From Chthonomonadales bacterium (GTDB lineage Bacteria > Armatimonadota > Chthonomonadetes > Chthonomonadales > CAJBBX01), in NCBI GenBank assembly GCA_020849275.1, contig JADLGO010000034.1, forward strand, positions 62,001 through 126,000: 64,000 nucleotides of DNA, written 5' to 3'. How positions within the stretch are numbered: the first letter of the stretch is position 1; each line of letters starts with the position of its first letter. The notes below the pieces were generated by a model that was not told the origin of the DNA, made no database searches, and worked only from the letters and a program-made list of their open reading frames with translations. Below, one piece after another: positions 1-8,749 of the stretch. The translations under genes and the position numbers were made by a program.

Positions 1-906
1 ATAGGCCACCCATTTCGGCCCCTTCAGTCCGTCCCAGTAGAGGTTCAGGGCGTCCTGCGTCCAGTACCGGTCGTTGGTGCCCAGGATGAGCAGCTTGGGC
101 TGCGTGAGCCGGTCACGGTAGCTGTACGGGTCCTCGAGCGCCAGCAGCTTCTGGCCCTTGGGGCTCTGGAGGATGGGGATCAGCCCGGCGCTGGTGTAGT
201 CACCCACCTGCTCGCTCGGCTCGCCGTAGGCCTCCAGTTGGTGCTTGAGCTGCGCCGGCACGTTGAGGACGTCGATCACCATCGGGGCGATCGACTTCAC
301 GCGCGGGTCACGGCTGGCGCCGACCAGCCACGTGGTCCAGCCGCGCTTGGAGGCGCCGGTCACCATGAACCCTCCGACCGCGGGCATGTCGTTCTGGCGA
401 GCGAAGGCCTGCACCGTGTCCATCGCCTTCAGCACGGCCTTCGCCATCGGGAAGTGCAGCGGCCAGGACTCGTCCCCCGTCTCCAGGTATTTCAGCCAGG
501 TATAGACGACGAGCGCGTCCTCGGTCTTCCCGCCATAAAGCGGCTGGTTGGGGATGTTGTTCAGGACGGCAAACAGCGTGCCGGCCCGACTCGCGACAGC
601 CATGGCCAGCGCGTCATTCTCCTTGCTGCCGCTGCCTCCCGTGTTCAGGAGAGCGCAGAAGCGCGGGTTTGCCACGTTGTCGGGGCGGTAGATGCTCAGG
701 CGATGTTGCCAGACGATGCCCTGCCACGTCTGCGACACCATCTGCAGATCGTAGACTGTGCCGCCCGGCACAGACCGCTGGCCCGTCTTCTCCCATCGGT
801 AGGCGGGCTCGGGCTTCTTCAGATAGGCGTCCAGGTCGGCCAGCACGGGCGCGGGGACGCAGCACAGAGATGTGAGGACCACCAGCCACAACGCGCTTCG
901 TCGCAT
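1..906 (-). CDS. PhoPQ-activated pathogenicity-related (PqaA-like) protein, C-terminus cut by window edge
   Basis: An open frame of 302 codons runs from an ATG at 906 off the left edge with no stop. The first 23 residues look like a Sec signal peptide (MRRSALWLVVLTSLCCV, then PAPVLA before Asp), so the protein is exported. Features of the PqaA family are visible: a YRWEKTG start, the stretch GGFMVTGASKRGW (nucleophile-elbow-like GASKRG at about residue 185), then ILGTNDRYWTQDA and LYWDGLKGPKW, which match the late alpha/beta-hydrolase part. The family is related to alpha/beta hydrolases; its substrate is unknown despite the Salmonella-derived name. Two thirds or less of the usual length is visible. 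It lies 55 bp downstream of the next minus-strand gene, so the two could be cotranscribed. The family call is good; the activity is open. Confidence 0.85.
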   Translation of the reverse strand, partial: MRRSALWLVVLTSLCCVPAPVLADLDAYLKKPEPAYRWEKTGQRSVPGGTVYDLQMVSQTWQGIVWQHRLSIYRPDNVANPRFCALLNTGGSGSKENDALAMAVASRAGTLFAVLNNIPNQPLYGGKTEDALVVYTWLKYLETGDESWPLHFPMAKAVLKAMDTVQAFARQNDMPAVGGFMVTGASKRGWTTWLVGASRDPRVKSIAPMVIDVLNVPAQLKHQLEAYGEPSEQVGDYTSAGLIPILQSPKGQKLLALEDPYSYRDRLTQPKLLILGTNDRYWTQDALNLYWDGLKGPKWVAY

Positions 907-961
907 GCAGCACTCCTTCTTGCCAGATGTCAGTCCGGGCCGGCGCAACCACGCCGCCGCG

Positions 962-1300
962 TCAGGGCTTCCGGCCAGGCGCGTGGACAGGCCTCAGCAG
1001 GCTGTCATGATCGTGCCCGCCCCGTTCGGCGTCTCGCGAAGCCCGGTCCTCCGGCGCGGCCGAGGGACGCATCAGCCGGTGCTCCGGGCGCGGGCCAGGG
1101 GCATCAACGGGATCGATGGACCGGACGGCGGACATCGGGAGGCACAGGGCCTCGCCGGTCGGCCGGGTCAGATAGAGGAAGCCGTCGTCCGCGTCGTCGA
1201 GCACGCCGAACTCGACATGCCGGGTTCCGCCGACCACGCACGAGGAGATCAGCACCACCTGCACCCACTTGCCAATCAGGCTCTCGGTCCCTTCGGCCAT
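962..1300 (-). CDS. small protein of unknown function (112 aa)
   Basis: I chose the ATG at 1300 because GGAGGGAGG sits just upstream; an in-frame start at 1357 has no such site. The first 70 residues look like a compact beta-rich domain (GKWVQVVLISSCVVGG, then HVEFGVLDDADDGFLYL and LCLPMSAVRSI), the sort of pattern seen in small SH3- or Sm-like barrels. The last 40 residues are charged and low in complexity (many Arg, Pro and His). No signal peptide or membrane segment is visible. I do not recognise a named family. The gene is transcribed toward the PqaA-like gene and is divergent from the ThuA gene. Confidence 0.5.
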   Translation of the reverse strand: MAEGTESLIGKWVQVVLISSCVVGGTRHVEFGVLDDADDGFLYLTRPTGEALCLPMSAVRSIDPVDAPGPRPEHRLMRPSAAPEDRASRDAERGGHDHDSLLRPVHAPGRKP

Positions 1301-1403
1301 CGCAACCCTCCCTCCGGGACGGCACGCCGCGCCCTTCCGCGGTGATAGTTTCGACACCGCCTGCCCGTCTTCCGCGCCGCAACGCAGGCGGACGCGGCCG
1401 CCG

Positions 1404-1432
1404 TTGACAGCGCGTCACATCGCGGCTACACT
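1404..1432 (+). promoter_or_regulatory. sigma70-like promoter for the ThuA gene
   Basis: A perfect -35 TTGACA (1404-1409) and -10 TACACT (1427-1432) are separated by 17 bp. Transcription would start near 1439, about 34 nt before the ATG at 1473. In such GC-rich DNA a pair this close to consensus is unlikely by chance. Confidence 0.75.
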
Positions 1433-1472
1433 GAACGCGCAACCCCGGCCGACGAAAGGGGCCCTGAAAGCC

Positions 1473-2144
1473 ATGTCTTCGACCGCGCTTATCGTGGGCG
1501 GATGCCCCGCCCCCTACCACCGGCTCGAGCCCGCCGAGCCGCCGATCCGGGCCGCGCTGGAGGAACTCGGCCTCGCCGTGACCACCACGGGCATCTACCA
1601 CCCGGACGACCAGGAGGCGTTCGTGGGAGACTACGGCGCCATCTCCCGCGAGAGGCTCGCGTCCACCGGTGCGCTCGTGCTCTATACCACCGGCGTGGAG
1701 GCTCACGGTGCGGACGTGGCCGCCATCGCCAACTACGTGCGCCAGGGCGGCGCGCTCGTGGGTATCCACAACGCCGCCGACTCGTTCACGACCAATGAGG
1801 AGTATATTAGCCTTCTGGGCGGGCGCTTCCGGACCCATCCGGCCCAACTCCCGATCTCGGTCGAGTACACCGACGCCGCGCACCCGATCACCGAGGGCCT
1901 CGAACCCTTCACGGTCCTGGATGAGCTCTACCTGTTTGCCGACTACCACCCATCACGGGTGAGGGTGCTCGCGCAGACCCGCAGCTACGACGACGACGGC
2001 CCCGTCCCGATCTGCTGGGTTCGGGAGGAGGGCAGCGGCCGCGTGTTCTACCTCTCGCTCGGGCACAACCCGGCCACGCTCGAGGACGCGGCCTGGCGGG
2101 CACTGTTCCAGCGCGGGACGCAGTGGGCGATGAAGCGCCTCTGA
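1473..2144 (+). CDS. ThuA-like domain protein
   Basis: The protein has 223 residues, the size of a single ThuA domain, a class I glutamine-amidotransferase-like fold first named from trehalose utilisation genes; many members are of unknown activity. Visible features are TALIVGG at the start, LVLYTTGVEAHG, the conserved VRQGGALVGIHNAADSF turn, the H-P-[IL] stretch AAHPITEGL, and SLGHNPATLEDAAWRALF near the end, typical of ThuA. There is no signal peptide, so it is probably cytoplasmic. I chose the ATG at 1473 because it follows the promoter at 1404-1432 and begins the domain; the open frame extends further upstream only through the promoter. It appears monocistronic, ending before the hairpin at 2259-2301. 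No trehalose or sugar gene is adjacent, so the substrate cannot be inferred. Confidence 0.85.
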   Translation: MSSTALIVGGCPAPYHRLEPAEPPIRAALEELGLAVTTTGIYHPDDQEAFVGDYGAISRERLASTGALVLYTTGVEAHGADVAAIANYVRQGGALVGIHNAADSFTTNEEYISLLGGRFRTHPAQLPISVEYTDAAHPITEGLEPFTVLDELYLFADYHPSRVRVLAQTRSYDDDGPVPICWVREEGSGRVFYLSLGHNPATLEDAAWRALFQRGTQWAMKRL

Positions 2145-2258
2145 CCGCCGGCGCGAGGGCGATGGCCGATCGGGACCGCCGGACCGCCTCGGGTGCGAGG
2201 CCCTGGCGCTCCCGCGGGTCACCCTCGGCGAGTGGGCGCGCGGCGGGGGCGCGGCGGC

Positions 2259-2301
2259 AAGGCCGGGCGCGCGCGAGCGGCGATCGCGCGCGCCCGGCCT
2301 T
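2259..2301. terminator. perfect 18-bp hairpin, probable strong terminator
   Basis: The arms 2259-2276 and 2284-2301 are exact reverse complements over 18 bp, around a 7-nt loop (GCGGCGA). The stem starts AAGG and ends CCTT, so it carries only two T residues and no long U tract. It lies 115 bp after the ThuA stop and 196 bp before the SIMPL gene start. The remaining sequence between 2145 and 2496 is GC-rich and shows no gene; I see no clear promoter for the SIMPL gene there. Confidence 0.7.
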
Positions 2302-2496
2302 CAGATTCACGCGCCTGGACCACCTCACCGGCCCCATCGCCGGACGCGCACCGCAGTGCCGGTGCCACGCGATCGCCCCCGCCCGCGTACTAGGAAGTGT
2401 GCCGGACGCGTCCGGGCGCCTCCCTGACGCGGAACCCACGGCCCCGGCATCCCGTCTCCATTAGGCACGCGCCCTGAGGCGCGAGGAGGGACCCCC

Positions 2497-3264
2497 ATGC
2501 TGCGTTACCTGCTGATACCCATCACCTGCCTGACGCTGATGAGCGCGTCGACGATCTCCCTGGCCCAGGCCCGGCCCCGTGACGACCGCAAGACGCTGTC
2601 GGTCACAGGGACCGGGGAGTCGCAGTCGCGCCCCGACCTCGCATACGTCACGGTGGGGGTGTCGACGGAGGCGCGAACGGCCCACGAGGCCGCCCAGCAG
2701 AACGCGGAGGCCACCGCAAAGGTCGTGGCCGCACTGCGCGGGCGCGGTATCCCCGAGCGCGACATACAGACTTCCAACTACTCCGTACAGCCGCGGTATG
2801 ACAACCGACCCGGCTCCGAGCCCACCATCGTCGGCTACGTGGTCAACAACATGGTGCGCGCCACGATCCGCAAGCTCGAGCAGGTCGGCGCCGCCATCGA
2901 CACCGCCCTCTCTGCGGGAGCCAACAACGTGCAGGGCGTCTCGTTCGGCCTTGACGACGCGGATGCGGCGGAGGACGCTGCCCTGCGCGACGCGGTGCGC
3001 GACGCGCGGCGCCGGGCCGAGGTGCTGGCTACGGCGGCCGGGGTGCGCCTGCAGGGCGTGCGCCGCATCGAGGAGCAGTCCGATGCTCGCCCCATGCCGA
3101 GGATGATGGAGGCTCGTATGGCGATGGCGGGGGCAGCGACCCCGATCTCGCCCGGAGAGTTGACCGTCCGCGCCACCGTGAGCGTCGTGTTCGACATCGG
3201 TCCGGGCGCGGGACGCCAGGGAGCGACGCCGCGCCGACAGCGGACGGGCGCACGCACACCGTAG
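2497..3264 (+). CDS. SIMPL domain (DUF541) exported protein
   Basis: The protein has 255 residues with a clear Sec signal peptide (residues 1-24, ending SLAQA) followed by a SIMPL/DUF541 domain. Family hallmarks are LSVTGTGESQSRPDLAYVTV at the start of the mature part, the QQNAEATAKVVAALRGRGI helix, DIQTSNYSVQPRYD, and the C-terminal duplication containing DAVRDARRRAEVLA. SIMPL proteins are periplasmic or outer-membrane-linked and have been tied to oxidative or envelope stress; the molecular activity is not firmly known. The ATG follows GGAGGGACCCCC. It is first in a plus-strand set with an HtrA protease (26 nt downstream) and a BON protein, which supports an envelope-stress role. Confidence 0.88.
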   Translation: MLRYLLIPITCLTLMSASTISLAQARPRDDRKTLSVTGTGESQSRPDLAYVTVGVSTEARTAHEAAQQNAEATAKVVAALRGRGIPERDIQTSNYSVQPRYDNRPGSEPTIVGYVVNNMVRATIRKLEQVGAAIDTALSAGANNVQGVSFGLDDADAAEDAALRDAVRDARRRAEVLATAAGVRLQGVRRIEEQSDARPMPRMMEARMAMAGAATPISPGELTVRATVSVVFDIGPGAGRQGATPRRQRTGARTP

Positions 3265-3290
3265 GCGTTTGTGCCGAAGGAGCCTGAGCG

Positions 3291-4763
3291 ATGAGACACA
3301 CGGGCCCGCTCTCGATCGTGGCGATCCTGGTCATCGCGCTCGGGGGACTGGCCGCGATCGGCTGGTACACGCTGGGCGGCAGCGCCAGCCGCGCAGCGGG
3401 CGTCGTCACGCCTCCCGAGGAGCTGGTCGCGATGCAGCGGGCGTTCGTGGCGGTCGCCCGCGCCTGCCGGCCAGCGGTCGTGAGCATCACGGCGCGCAAG
3501 ACCGTGATGGCGCCCGGCCCCCGCGGCACCCAACTCGGACCGTTCGGAGAGCCAGGATTCCCCTTTCCTGGCCTCCAGGGACCGCCGGTTCCGCGCACGG
3601 CGGTCGGCACCGGCTCGGGCTTCATCGTGCGGCCGGACGGCTACATCCTGACCAACGACCACGTGGTGGCCGGGGCACAGGCCGTAACCGTTCAACTGGA
3701 TGATGGACGCGAGTTCGTCGGCCATGCCCGGCGCGACCCGCGCAGCGACCTCGCCATCGTCAAGATCGACGCGAAGGGCCTCCCCACCCTCGCCATGGCG
3801 GACTCCTCGCAGGTGAAGGTGGGCCACTGGGCCATCGCCTTCGGCAGCCCGTTCGGGCTCGAGGACACGATGACCGTCGGCATCGTGAGCGCCCTCGGCC
3901 GCGAGGAGGCGGCCGGAGGCGAGGGCGGTACGCCACGCTTCTACGCTAACCTGATCCAGACGGACGCGGCCATCAACCCCGGCAACTCCGGTGGGCCGCT
4001 CGTCGACATACAGGGCCGCGTCATAGGCGTTAACGTCGCGATCAGCACACCGACCGGCGGCAGCGTTGGCATCGGCTTCGCGATCCCGTCCAACACGGCC
4101 AAGTACGTTCTGGAGGAGCTATCGACGCATGGACGCGTGGTGCGCGGATTCCTCGGTCTGCTGCCGGACGACGTGCCGCCGGGCGATCGCAACCGCTACG
4201 GCACACAGAAGGGCGCGCTCGTGGCCTCCGTGACCGAGGGGTCACCGGCCGACAGGGCGGGGATCCGCGTCGAGGATGTGATCGTTTCCTTTGCGGGCAA
4301 GCCGATCGACAGCGCCCTCGCGCTGCGCGAGCAGGCGGCCCGCGCGACGCCCGGCACGAAGGCGTCGGTCGAGGTGATCCGTCAGGGCAGCCGAAGGACC
4401 CTGCAGGTGACGGTGGGCAAGGCCCCGGAGGTCGCCTCCGACACCGCGCCGCCGCCCAGCGGCAAGCCGCCTGCCCAGGGCCATCTCGGGGTCAGCGCGA
4501 CCGACCTGACGCCCGAGATCGCCGAGCAGCTTCGCCTTCCGTCCGATGCCTCGGGCGCGGCGATCGCGGCCGTGGAGCCCGGATCGGCGGCGGCTCGAGC
4601 GGGTCTGCGACCGGGCGACCTCGTGATGCGCCTCAACGACGCGCCCATCAAGAGCGCGAATGACCTCGCGAGCGAGGTTGCGAAGCTTCACGGGAAGGGC
4701 CAGGCTCGTATGGTGGTGCGCCGCGGCAACGCGCGAATCCTGGTGACTGCGACGCTGCGCTAA
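3291..4763 (+). CDS. HtrA/DegP-type serine protease with two PDZ domains
   Basis: The protein has 490 residues: an N-terminal membrane anchor or signal (residues 7-27), a chymotrypsin-like protease domain (about 50-275) and two PDZ domains (about 285-376 and 397-487). The catalytic triad is visible as His124 in LTNDHVV, Asp153 in RSDLAIVKI and Ser233 in NPGNSGGPL. All three are intact, so it should be an active envelope quality-control protease. The presence of two PDZ domains matches DegP/DegQ rather than single-PDZ DegS. An insert with Pro/Gly (residues 74-101) precedes the His loop, at the position of the LA loop of DegP. AAGGAG precedes the ATG. It is flanked by SIMPL and BON genes, all typical extracytoplasmic stress partners. 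Confidence 0.93.
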   Translation: MRHTGPLSIVAILVIALGGLAAIGWYTLGGSASRAAGVVTPPEELVAMQRAFVAVARACRPAVVSITARKTVMAPGPRGTQLGPFGEPGFPFPGLQGPPVPRTAVGTGSGFIVRPDGYILTNDHVVAGAQAVTVQLDDGREFVGHARRDPRSDLAIVKIDAKGLPTLAMADSSQVKVGHWAIAFGSPFGLEDTMTVGIVSALGREEAAGGEGGTPRFYANLIQTDAAINPGNSGGPLVDIQGRVIGVNVAISTPTGGSVGIGFAIPSNTAKYVLEELSTHGRVVRGFLGLLPDDVPPGDRNRYGTQKGALVASVTEGSPADRAGIRVEDVIVSFAGKPIDSALALREQAARATPGTKASVEVIRQGSRRTLQVTVGKAPEVASDTAPPPSGKPPAQGHLGVSATDLTPEIAEQLRLPSDASGAAIAAVEPGSAAARAGLRPGDLVMRLNDAPIKSANDLASEVAKLHGKGQARMVVRRGNARILVTATLR

Positions 4764-4792
4764 GGCGTCGCGCGCCCGATTGGGAGAGCGGA

Positions 4793-5293
4793 ATGAGCGA
4801 TTGGGATGACGCCGGCCTCGCGTTCCGGCTCAGGCAGCAGATCGACTCGGAGCTTGCGGAGCCTCGCGTCGTCGTCACGGTCGACGACGGCGTGGTGACG
4901 CTCGGTGGCGACGTGCGCAGCCAGGCGGTGGCCGACGCGGCCATGCAGCTCGCGCGGCGAAGCGGCGCGCACGGCGTGGTGGACGAGATGCAAGTCGCTC
5001 CGGGTCCGCCGGGCGGCGCGGTGCCGGGCGGCGACTCGATGCCCGGTGTCACCACCCCGGCCGGAGCTCCTGCAGTGATCGGCCCGTCGCTGGAGGAAGC
5101 CGTTCTGGCCGCGCTCGTCGAGGACCGCCGCGTGAACGAGCACCTCGTCGGGGTGCGGATCGACGAAGGCATCGTACACCTGGTGGGGCGGCAGGACAAC
5201 GTGGACGCGCGCGCGGCGGCCGGGGAGGTGGCCGCCCATGTGCCGGGCGTGGCCGGCGTATCGAACGAGCTCGAAGTGTTCCCGAGCGTCTGA
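4793..5293 (+). CDS. two-BON-domain protein
   Basis: The protein has 166 residues with two BON (OsmY/nodulation) repeats at about residues 8-65 and 100-165. Each shows the pattern of a charged helix, then VTVDDGVVTLGGDV (first) or VRIDEGIVHLVGRQ (second), then a helix ending in V-x-x-V-x-N/D-E-x-x-V. A Gly/Pro-rich linker (PGPPGGAVPGGDSMPG) joins them. BON domains bind phospholipid or attach to membranes in osmotic-shock protection. No signal peptide is visible, unlike OsmY, so location is uncertain. GGGAGAG precedes the ATG, 29 nt after the HtrA stop, so it is probably cotranscribed. Confidence 0.85.
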   Translation: MSDWDDAGLAFRLRQQIDSELAEPRVVVTVDDGVVTLGGDVRSQAVADAAMQLARRSGAHGVVDEMQVAPGPPGGAVPGGDSMPGVTTPAGAPAVIGPSLEEAVLAALVEDRRVNEHLVGVRIDEGIVHLVGRQDNVDARAAAGEVAAHVPGVAGVSNELEVFPSV

Positions 5294-5298
5294 GCGGC

Positions 5299-5316
5299 AG
5301 GCCGTCAGCGCGGCCT
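5299..5316. terminator. short hairpin between convergent genes
   Basis: AGGCCG (5299-5304) pairs with CGGCCT (5311-5316) across a 6-nt loop, exactly between the stop of the BON gene and the stop of the convergent ATPase gene. There is no T tract. It could act as a shared weak terminator. Confidence 0.35.
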
Positions 5317-8300
5317 ATCCGGGCAGGCCTGCCAGCATCTCCGCGATCCCGTCATGACCGATCCGCCCGACATCGAGGTCCTGCGATGCCGCCGCGAGCA
5401 CGCGCGCCGCCACCTCGTCCCGGCCGAGCGGAGCCCGCTCGTCCAGGTAGCCGTGCTCGGCCAGGTAGGCGCGCAGGCGCTCCGCCGACCGGCTCCGGAA
5501 CCAGGGCAGAGCGCCGTCCTGCAGCGCCGCGAGGAGCGCGCGCGCATCGCCGCCGAGCCTCTCGGCAAGCTCGCACACCGCCGGCTCGAAGCTCGGGCCC
5601 ACCGCGCCCGACGCGCGAACCGTCGCGGCATCCACGGGCCGACCGCGGCCCACGCGCCACAGGCCCCCCGCCGCCTCGAGAGCGCGCGCCCGCGCGGCCG
5701 CGCGCTCCAGGGTTCCTTCCGGCAGCCCCACGCATCCGCCGCACTCGACGAGGGTTCGAAGCTGCCCCCAGCTCTGGATGCCCACGCTGAGCAGCGCATG
5801 GAGCGCCGGCAGATCCGTCACCAAATGCCACAGGTGAGTCCCACCAGCGTCGTTCGCGGTCCAGTCGATGCCGGGCACACCGAGCGCTGCCGCGTACTCC
5901 TCGCGCGTGCGCCCGTCGGGAGCCGGCGGCGTGCCGCGCGGGCCCATCGGCGCCCTCGGAAGGCGCTCGCGCGCGGCCTGCCCGCGAGCGGCGCCAAGAT
6001 CCACGAACGCCGAAGCCACATCGGCGGCGCCGAGCGCCGTGCGCCACCGCTCCACCTCGTCGGACTGCGCCGTCAGGTAGATGACCTGGCGGCCGCCGCG
6101 GCACAGCGCGATCACCCCATCGATCAGTGCTGCCGCGCGCTCGTCGTCGCTGTTCGCCATCGCCTCATCGAGCAGCACAGGGAGGCGTGGTCCGCTCTCC
6201 TGTTCCTCGACGAAGGCCACTCGCACCGCGAGCAGGAGCTGCAGGCGGCTGCCGCTGGAGAGCTCGTCGAGCTCGTGAGACCGCCCCAGGGTCGTGTCGA
6301 CCGCCCGGAAGCGGGGAGGGTCACCGTCATCGAACTCGAGGCGATAGCGGCCCGCGGTGATGGCCGCGTAGAGGGAGCGGGCACGGTGGAACACGCGCGG
6401 CCGAGTGCCCTCGCGCGCGGCGGCGGCCACGCGCTGCGCCACCATCCAGCCAACGGCGTTGGCGCACGCAACGGCGCGCAGATCGCGCAGCGCGTCACGG
6501 CTGGCCTGAAGCCGCGCGAGCGCGGCCCCGGCGTCGGCGCCCGTGCGCGCGCGCTCCAGGTCGGCCTCGAGCTTCCCGATGCGACCTGCCAGGTCCGCAA
6601 GCTCCGCGGCAAGCGCCTCCTGCGTGGCACGGCGGCCGCGCAGTTCCTCCGGCGACAGCGCGAGCAGGTCCGGCCGGCCGACGGCGGCGTCGATGGCATC
6701 GTCCCGTGCGCGCTCTGCGTGGCGCGCGGCATCGACCGCTTCGCGGTACGCAGGCAGGTCACCGAGCAGCGCGCCAAGTCCGGCGCGATCGCCGTCCCGT
6801 AACGCGAGCGCCCTGTAGAGCTCGCGGCGTCGGCGGCGGGGCTCCCGGCATGATCGGGCGATGCGCGCGAGGGCGACCCGCGCCTCCGTGGCCGCGCGCT
6901 CCGCGGCGCCCAGGCGCGCCGCCAGCTCACATGCTTCGTCGACGGCGGGCGCGGCCGCCGCAGCATCCGGCGCGGGCGCCATGCCGGCCCGCGCGAGCTG
7001 TTCGTTCAGCGCCGCCAGGGCCGCGGCGGACTGCTCGTCGGCCCGCGAGGACCGCCCCGCGGCGCCGCGCTCGGCCGCCTCGGCATCCCGCAGCCGCGCG
7101 ATGCCCTCCACGAGTACCGACAGCGCGCCGTCGGCCTCGAGCGGCCCGGGCACGTACGCGCCATGCTGTCCCCGCAGATCCGCCCACCGATGGGCCAGCG
7201 CCTCCTCCTCCACCGCCAACGCCTTCTCGCGCGCCTCACAGGCCGCCAGCCGCGCACGGTGCTCGGCCGATACGGCCGCCGTGGCTGCCTGCGCTTCCAC
7301 GTCGCGGAGCCGGGCGCCCACCATCTGCTCGGTCCACCCGGCTGGCCCGGGCTCTCCGAGGCGCTCCACCTCGGTCCGCAGCGCCGCGCGTGGCGAGCTC
7401 TCGCCGCGCGGCCACCAGCCCCAGGCGAGCAGCGCCAGAGCCGGCAGCGCGAGCGCTGCCCAGGCCGCTCCGCGGTCCGCCGCCAGCGCGACGCCGGCAA
7501 TGAGGAGGGCGATCGCTCCGGCGGTCGCGGCGAGACGCCGCGCGACGCGCTCGCGGTCGCCGCCGTCGGGCGCGGCAAGCCAGCGGGCGAGCAGGCGATG
7601 CAACTCGCGCAGGCGCGCCAGGTCGACCTCCGGAGCTGCCAACCCGAGCCACGCGCGCATCGCCGCGGCGGCTTGCCGCTCGGCGCGCCACGCGCAAGCC
7701 CGCCGGGCGTAGGCGGCAATGTCAGCGACGTCGGCCTGTGTCAGCCCCCGATCCGCTGCGCCCACTGGCGCTCCGAGCACCGAATGGCGGGCGGACTGCA
7801 GCCGGCCGCGCGCCTCCGCGTGCGCGGCGCCGGCCGTGTCGGCGGCGGCGCGGAGCTCGGAGAGCCGATTCAGGCGAGCGGTCAGCGCCGGAGCGGCGCC
7901 GGGCGACAGCCGCGGCGCGAGGCGGCGGACGGCAGCCAGCGATTCGCGCGCCTGCATGAGCGCCGCGCGCTGCTCCCGGGCCTCCCGCAGCCGCGCGGCG
8001 CGCTCCGAGGCGAGCCCATCGGCCAGCTCGCCCTCATTGCCGAGGATGCGTGCCATCCCAGGCGGGAATCCGGCGAGCGCAGTCGCGGTGCGCTGTCTCG
8101 CCTCCCCGGCCGCGGCGCACGCAAGCGCGGCATCGAGCGCCCGCACCTCGCAGCCCGCCCCCTCGGCCGCGTCCCTGCGCTTCCGGAGGTCGGGCAGCTC
8201 CCGCTCATCGTCGGCGAGCGCGCGCTGCGCCCGCAGGGCGTCCTCGAGCGCCTGGCGCGCTGCCCTATGCTCCTCGATGAGCGCCGCGGGCCTGGGCGGC

Positions 8301-8749
8301 TGCGCGCGGAACCCCAATTCCGTCGCCGCGCCGGCCACGTCATAGCCGCCCGCCGTTTCGCGCAGGACGGCGTCCGCGAACGCGCGATCGTCGGCGGAGA
8401 GCAGCTCATGCAGCGACAGATAGTAGCGGTCGCGCGTGTGTGGCGCCGCCAGCAGCGGCGCAGCCGACGTGCCATCATCGCGGGTCCAGCGGACGGCGCG
8501 GTTTGCCAACTGGACTTGCCACGTCGCGCCGCCGACCCTGATCTCGGCGTCCAACTCCGCGTCCTTGGGAGCAGACTCCCGCCAGAGGAGCGCGTGCAGG
8601 GCCCTGCACAGCGTGCTCTTGCCGATCCCGTTCGGGCCGTGGACCACGTTGGCGCCAGGGCAGAGCCCATCCACGACGAAGCCGCCATCGACGATCCCCG
8701 GCATGCGCCGAACGCCGAGCCTGCTGACGGCGAGGGATGGGGCGCTCAA
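5315..8749 (-). CDS. YhaN-like SMC/Rad50-family ATPase, partner of the SbcD-like nuclease
   Basis: This large ATPase has 1144 residues. Walker A is GPNGIGKST at residues 38-46, the ABC signature SSGSRLQL is at about 827 and Walker B is LPVLLDEAMAN at about 855, all in the order of the Rad50/SbcC/YhaN family. The middle is Ala/Arg/Glu-rich coiled coil. It is interrupted near residues 405-445 by a hydrophobic pair of helices (GAIALLIAGVALA, then WAALALPALALLAWGWW), which suggests membrane attachment. About 200 residues after the ATPase core form a C-terminal extension. I chose a TTG at 8749 because it overlaps the SbcD-like stop (TTGA) and keeps the first beta strand; an ATG at 8704 is the alternative. 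The pair is expected to act in DNA double-strand-break end processing. Confidence 0.82.
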   Translation of the reverse strand: MSAPSLAVSRLGVRRMPGIVDGGFVVDGLCPGANVVHGPNGIGKSTLCRALHALLWRESAPKDAELDAEIRVGGATWQVQLANRAVRWTRDDGTSAAPLLAAPHTRDRYYLSLHELLSADDRAFADAVLRETAGGYDVAGAATELGFRAQPPRPAALIEEHRAARQALEDALRAQRALADDERELPDLRKRRDAAEGAGCEVRALDAALACAAAGEARQRTATALAGFPPGMARILGNEGELADGLASERAARLREAREQRAALMQARESLAAVRRLAPRLSPGAAPALTARLNRLSELRAAADTAGAAHAEARGRLQSARHSVLGAPVGAADRGLTQADVADIAAYARRACAWRAERQAAAAMRAWLGLAAPEVDLARLRELHRLLARWLAAPDGGDRERVARRLAATAGAIALLIAGVALAADRGAAWAALALPALALLAWGWWPRGESSPRAALRTEVERLGEPGPAGWTEQMVGARLRDVEAQAATAAVSAEHRARLAACEAREKALAVEEEALAHRWADLRGQHGAYVPGPLEADGALSVLVEGIARLRDAEAAERGAAGRSSRADEQSAAALAALNEQLARAGMAPAPDAAAAAPAVDEACELAARLGAAERAATEARVALARIARSCREPRRRRRELYRALALRDGDRAGLGALLGDLPAYREAVDAARHAERARDDAIDAAVGRPDLLALSPEELRGRRATQEALAAELADLAGRIGKLEADLERARTGADAGAALARLQASRDALRDLRAVACANAVGWMVAQRVAAAAREGTRPRVFHRARSLYAAITAGRYRLEFDDGDPPRFRAVDTTLGRSHELDELSSGSRLQLLLAVRVAFVEEQESGPRLPVLLDEAMANSDDERAAALIDGVIALCRGGRQVIYLTAQSDEVERWRTALGAADVASAFVDLGAARGQAARERLPRAPMGPRGTPPAPDGRTREEYAAALGVPGIDWTANDAGGTHLWHLVTDLPALHALLSVGIQSWGQLRTLVECGGCVGLPEGTLERAAARARALEAAGGLWRVGRGRPVDAATVRASGAVGPSFEPAVCELAERLGGDARALLAALQDGALPWFRSRSAERLRAYLAEHGYLDERAPLGRDEVAARVLAAASQDLDVGRIGHDGIAEMLAGLPG

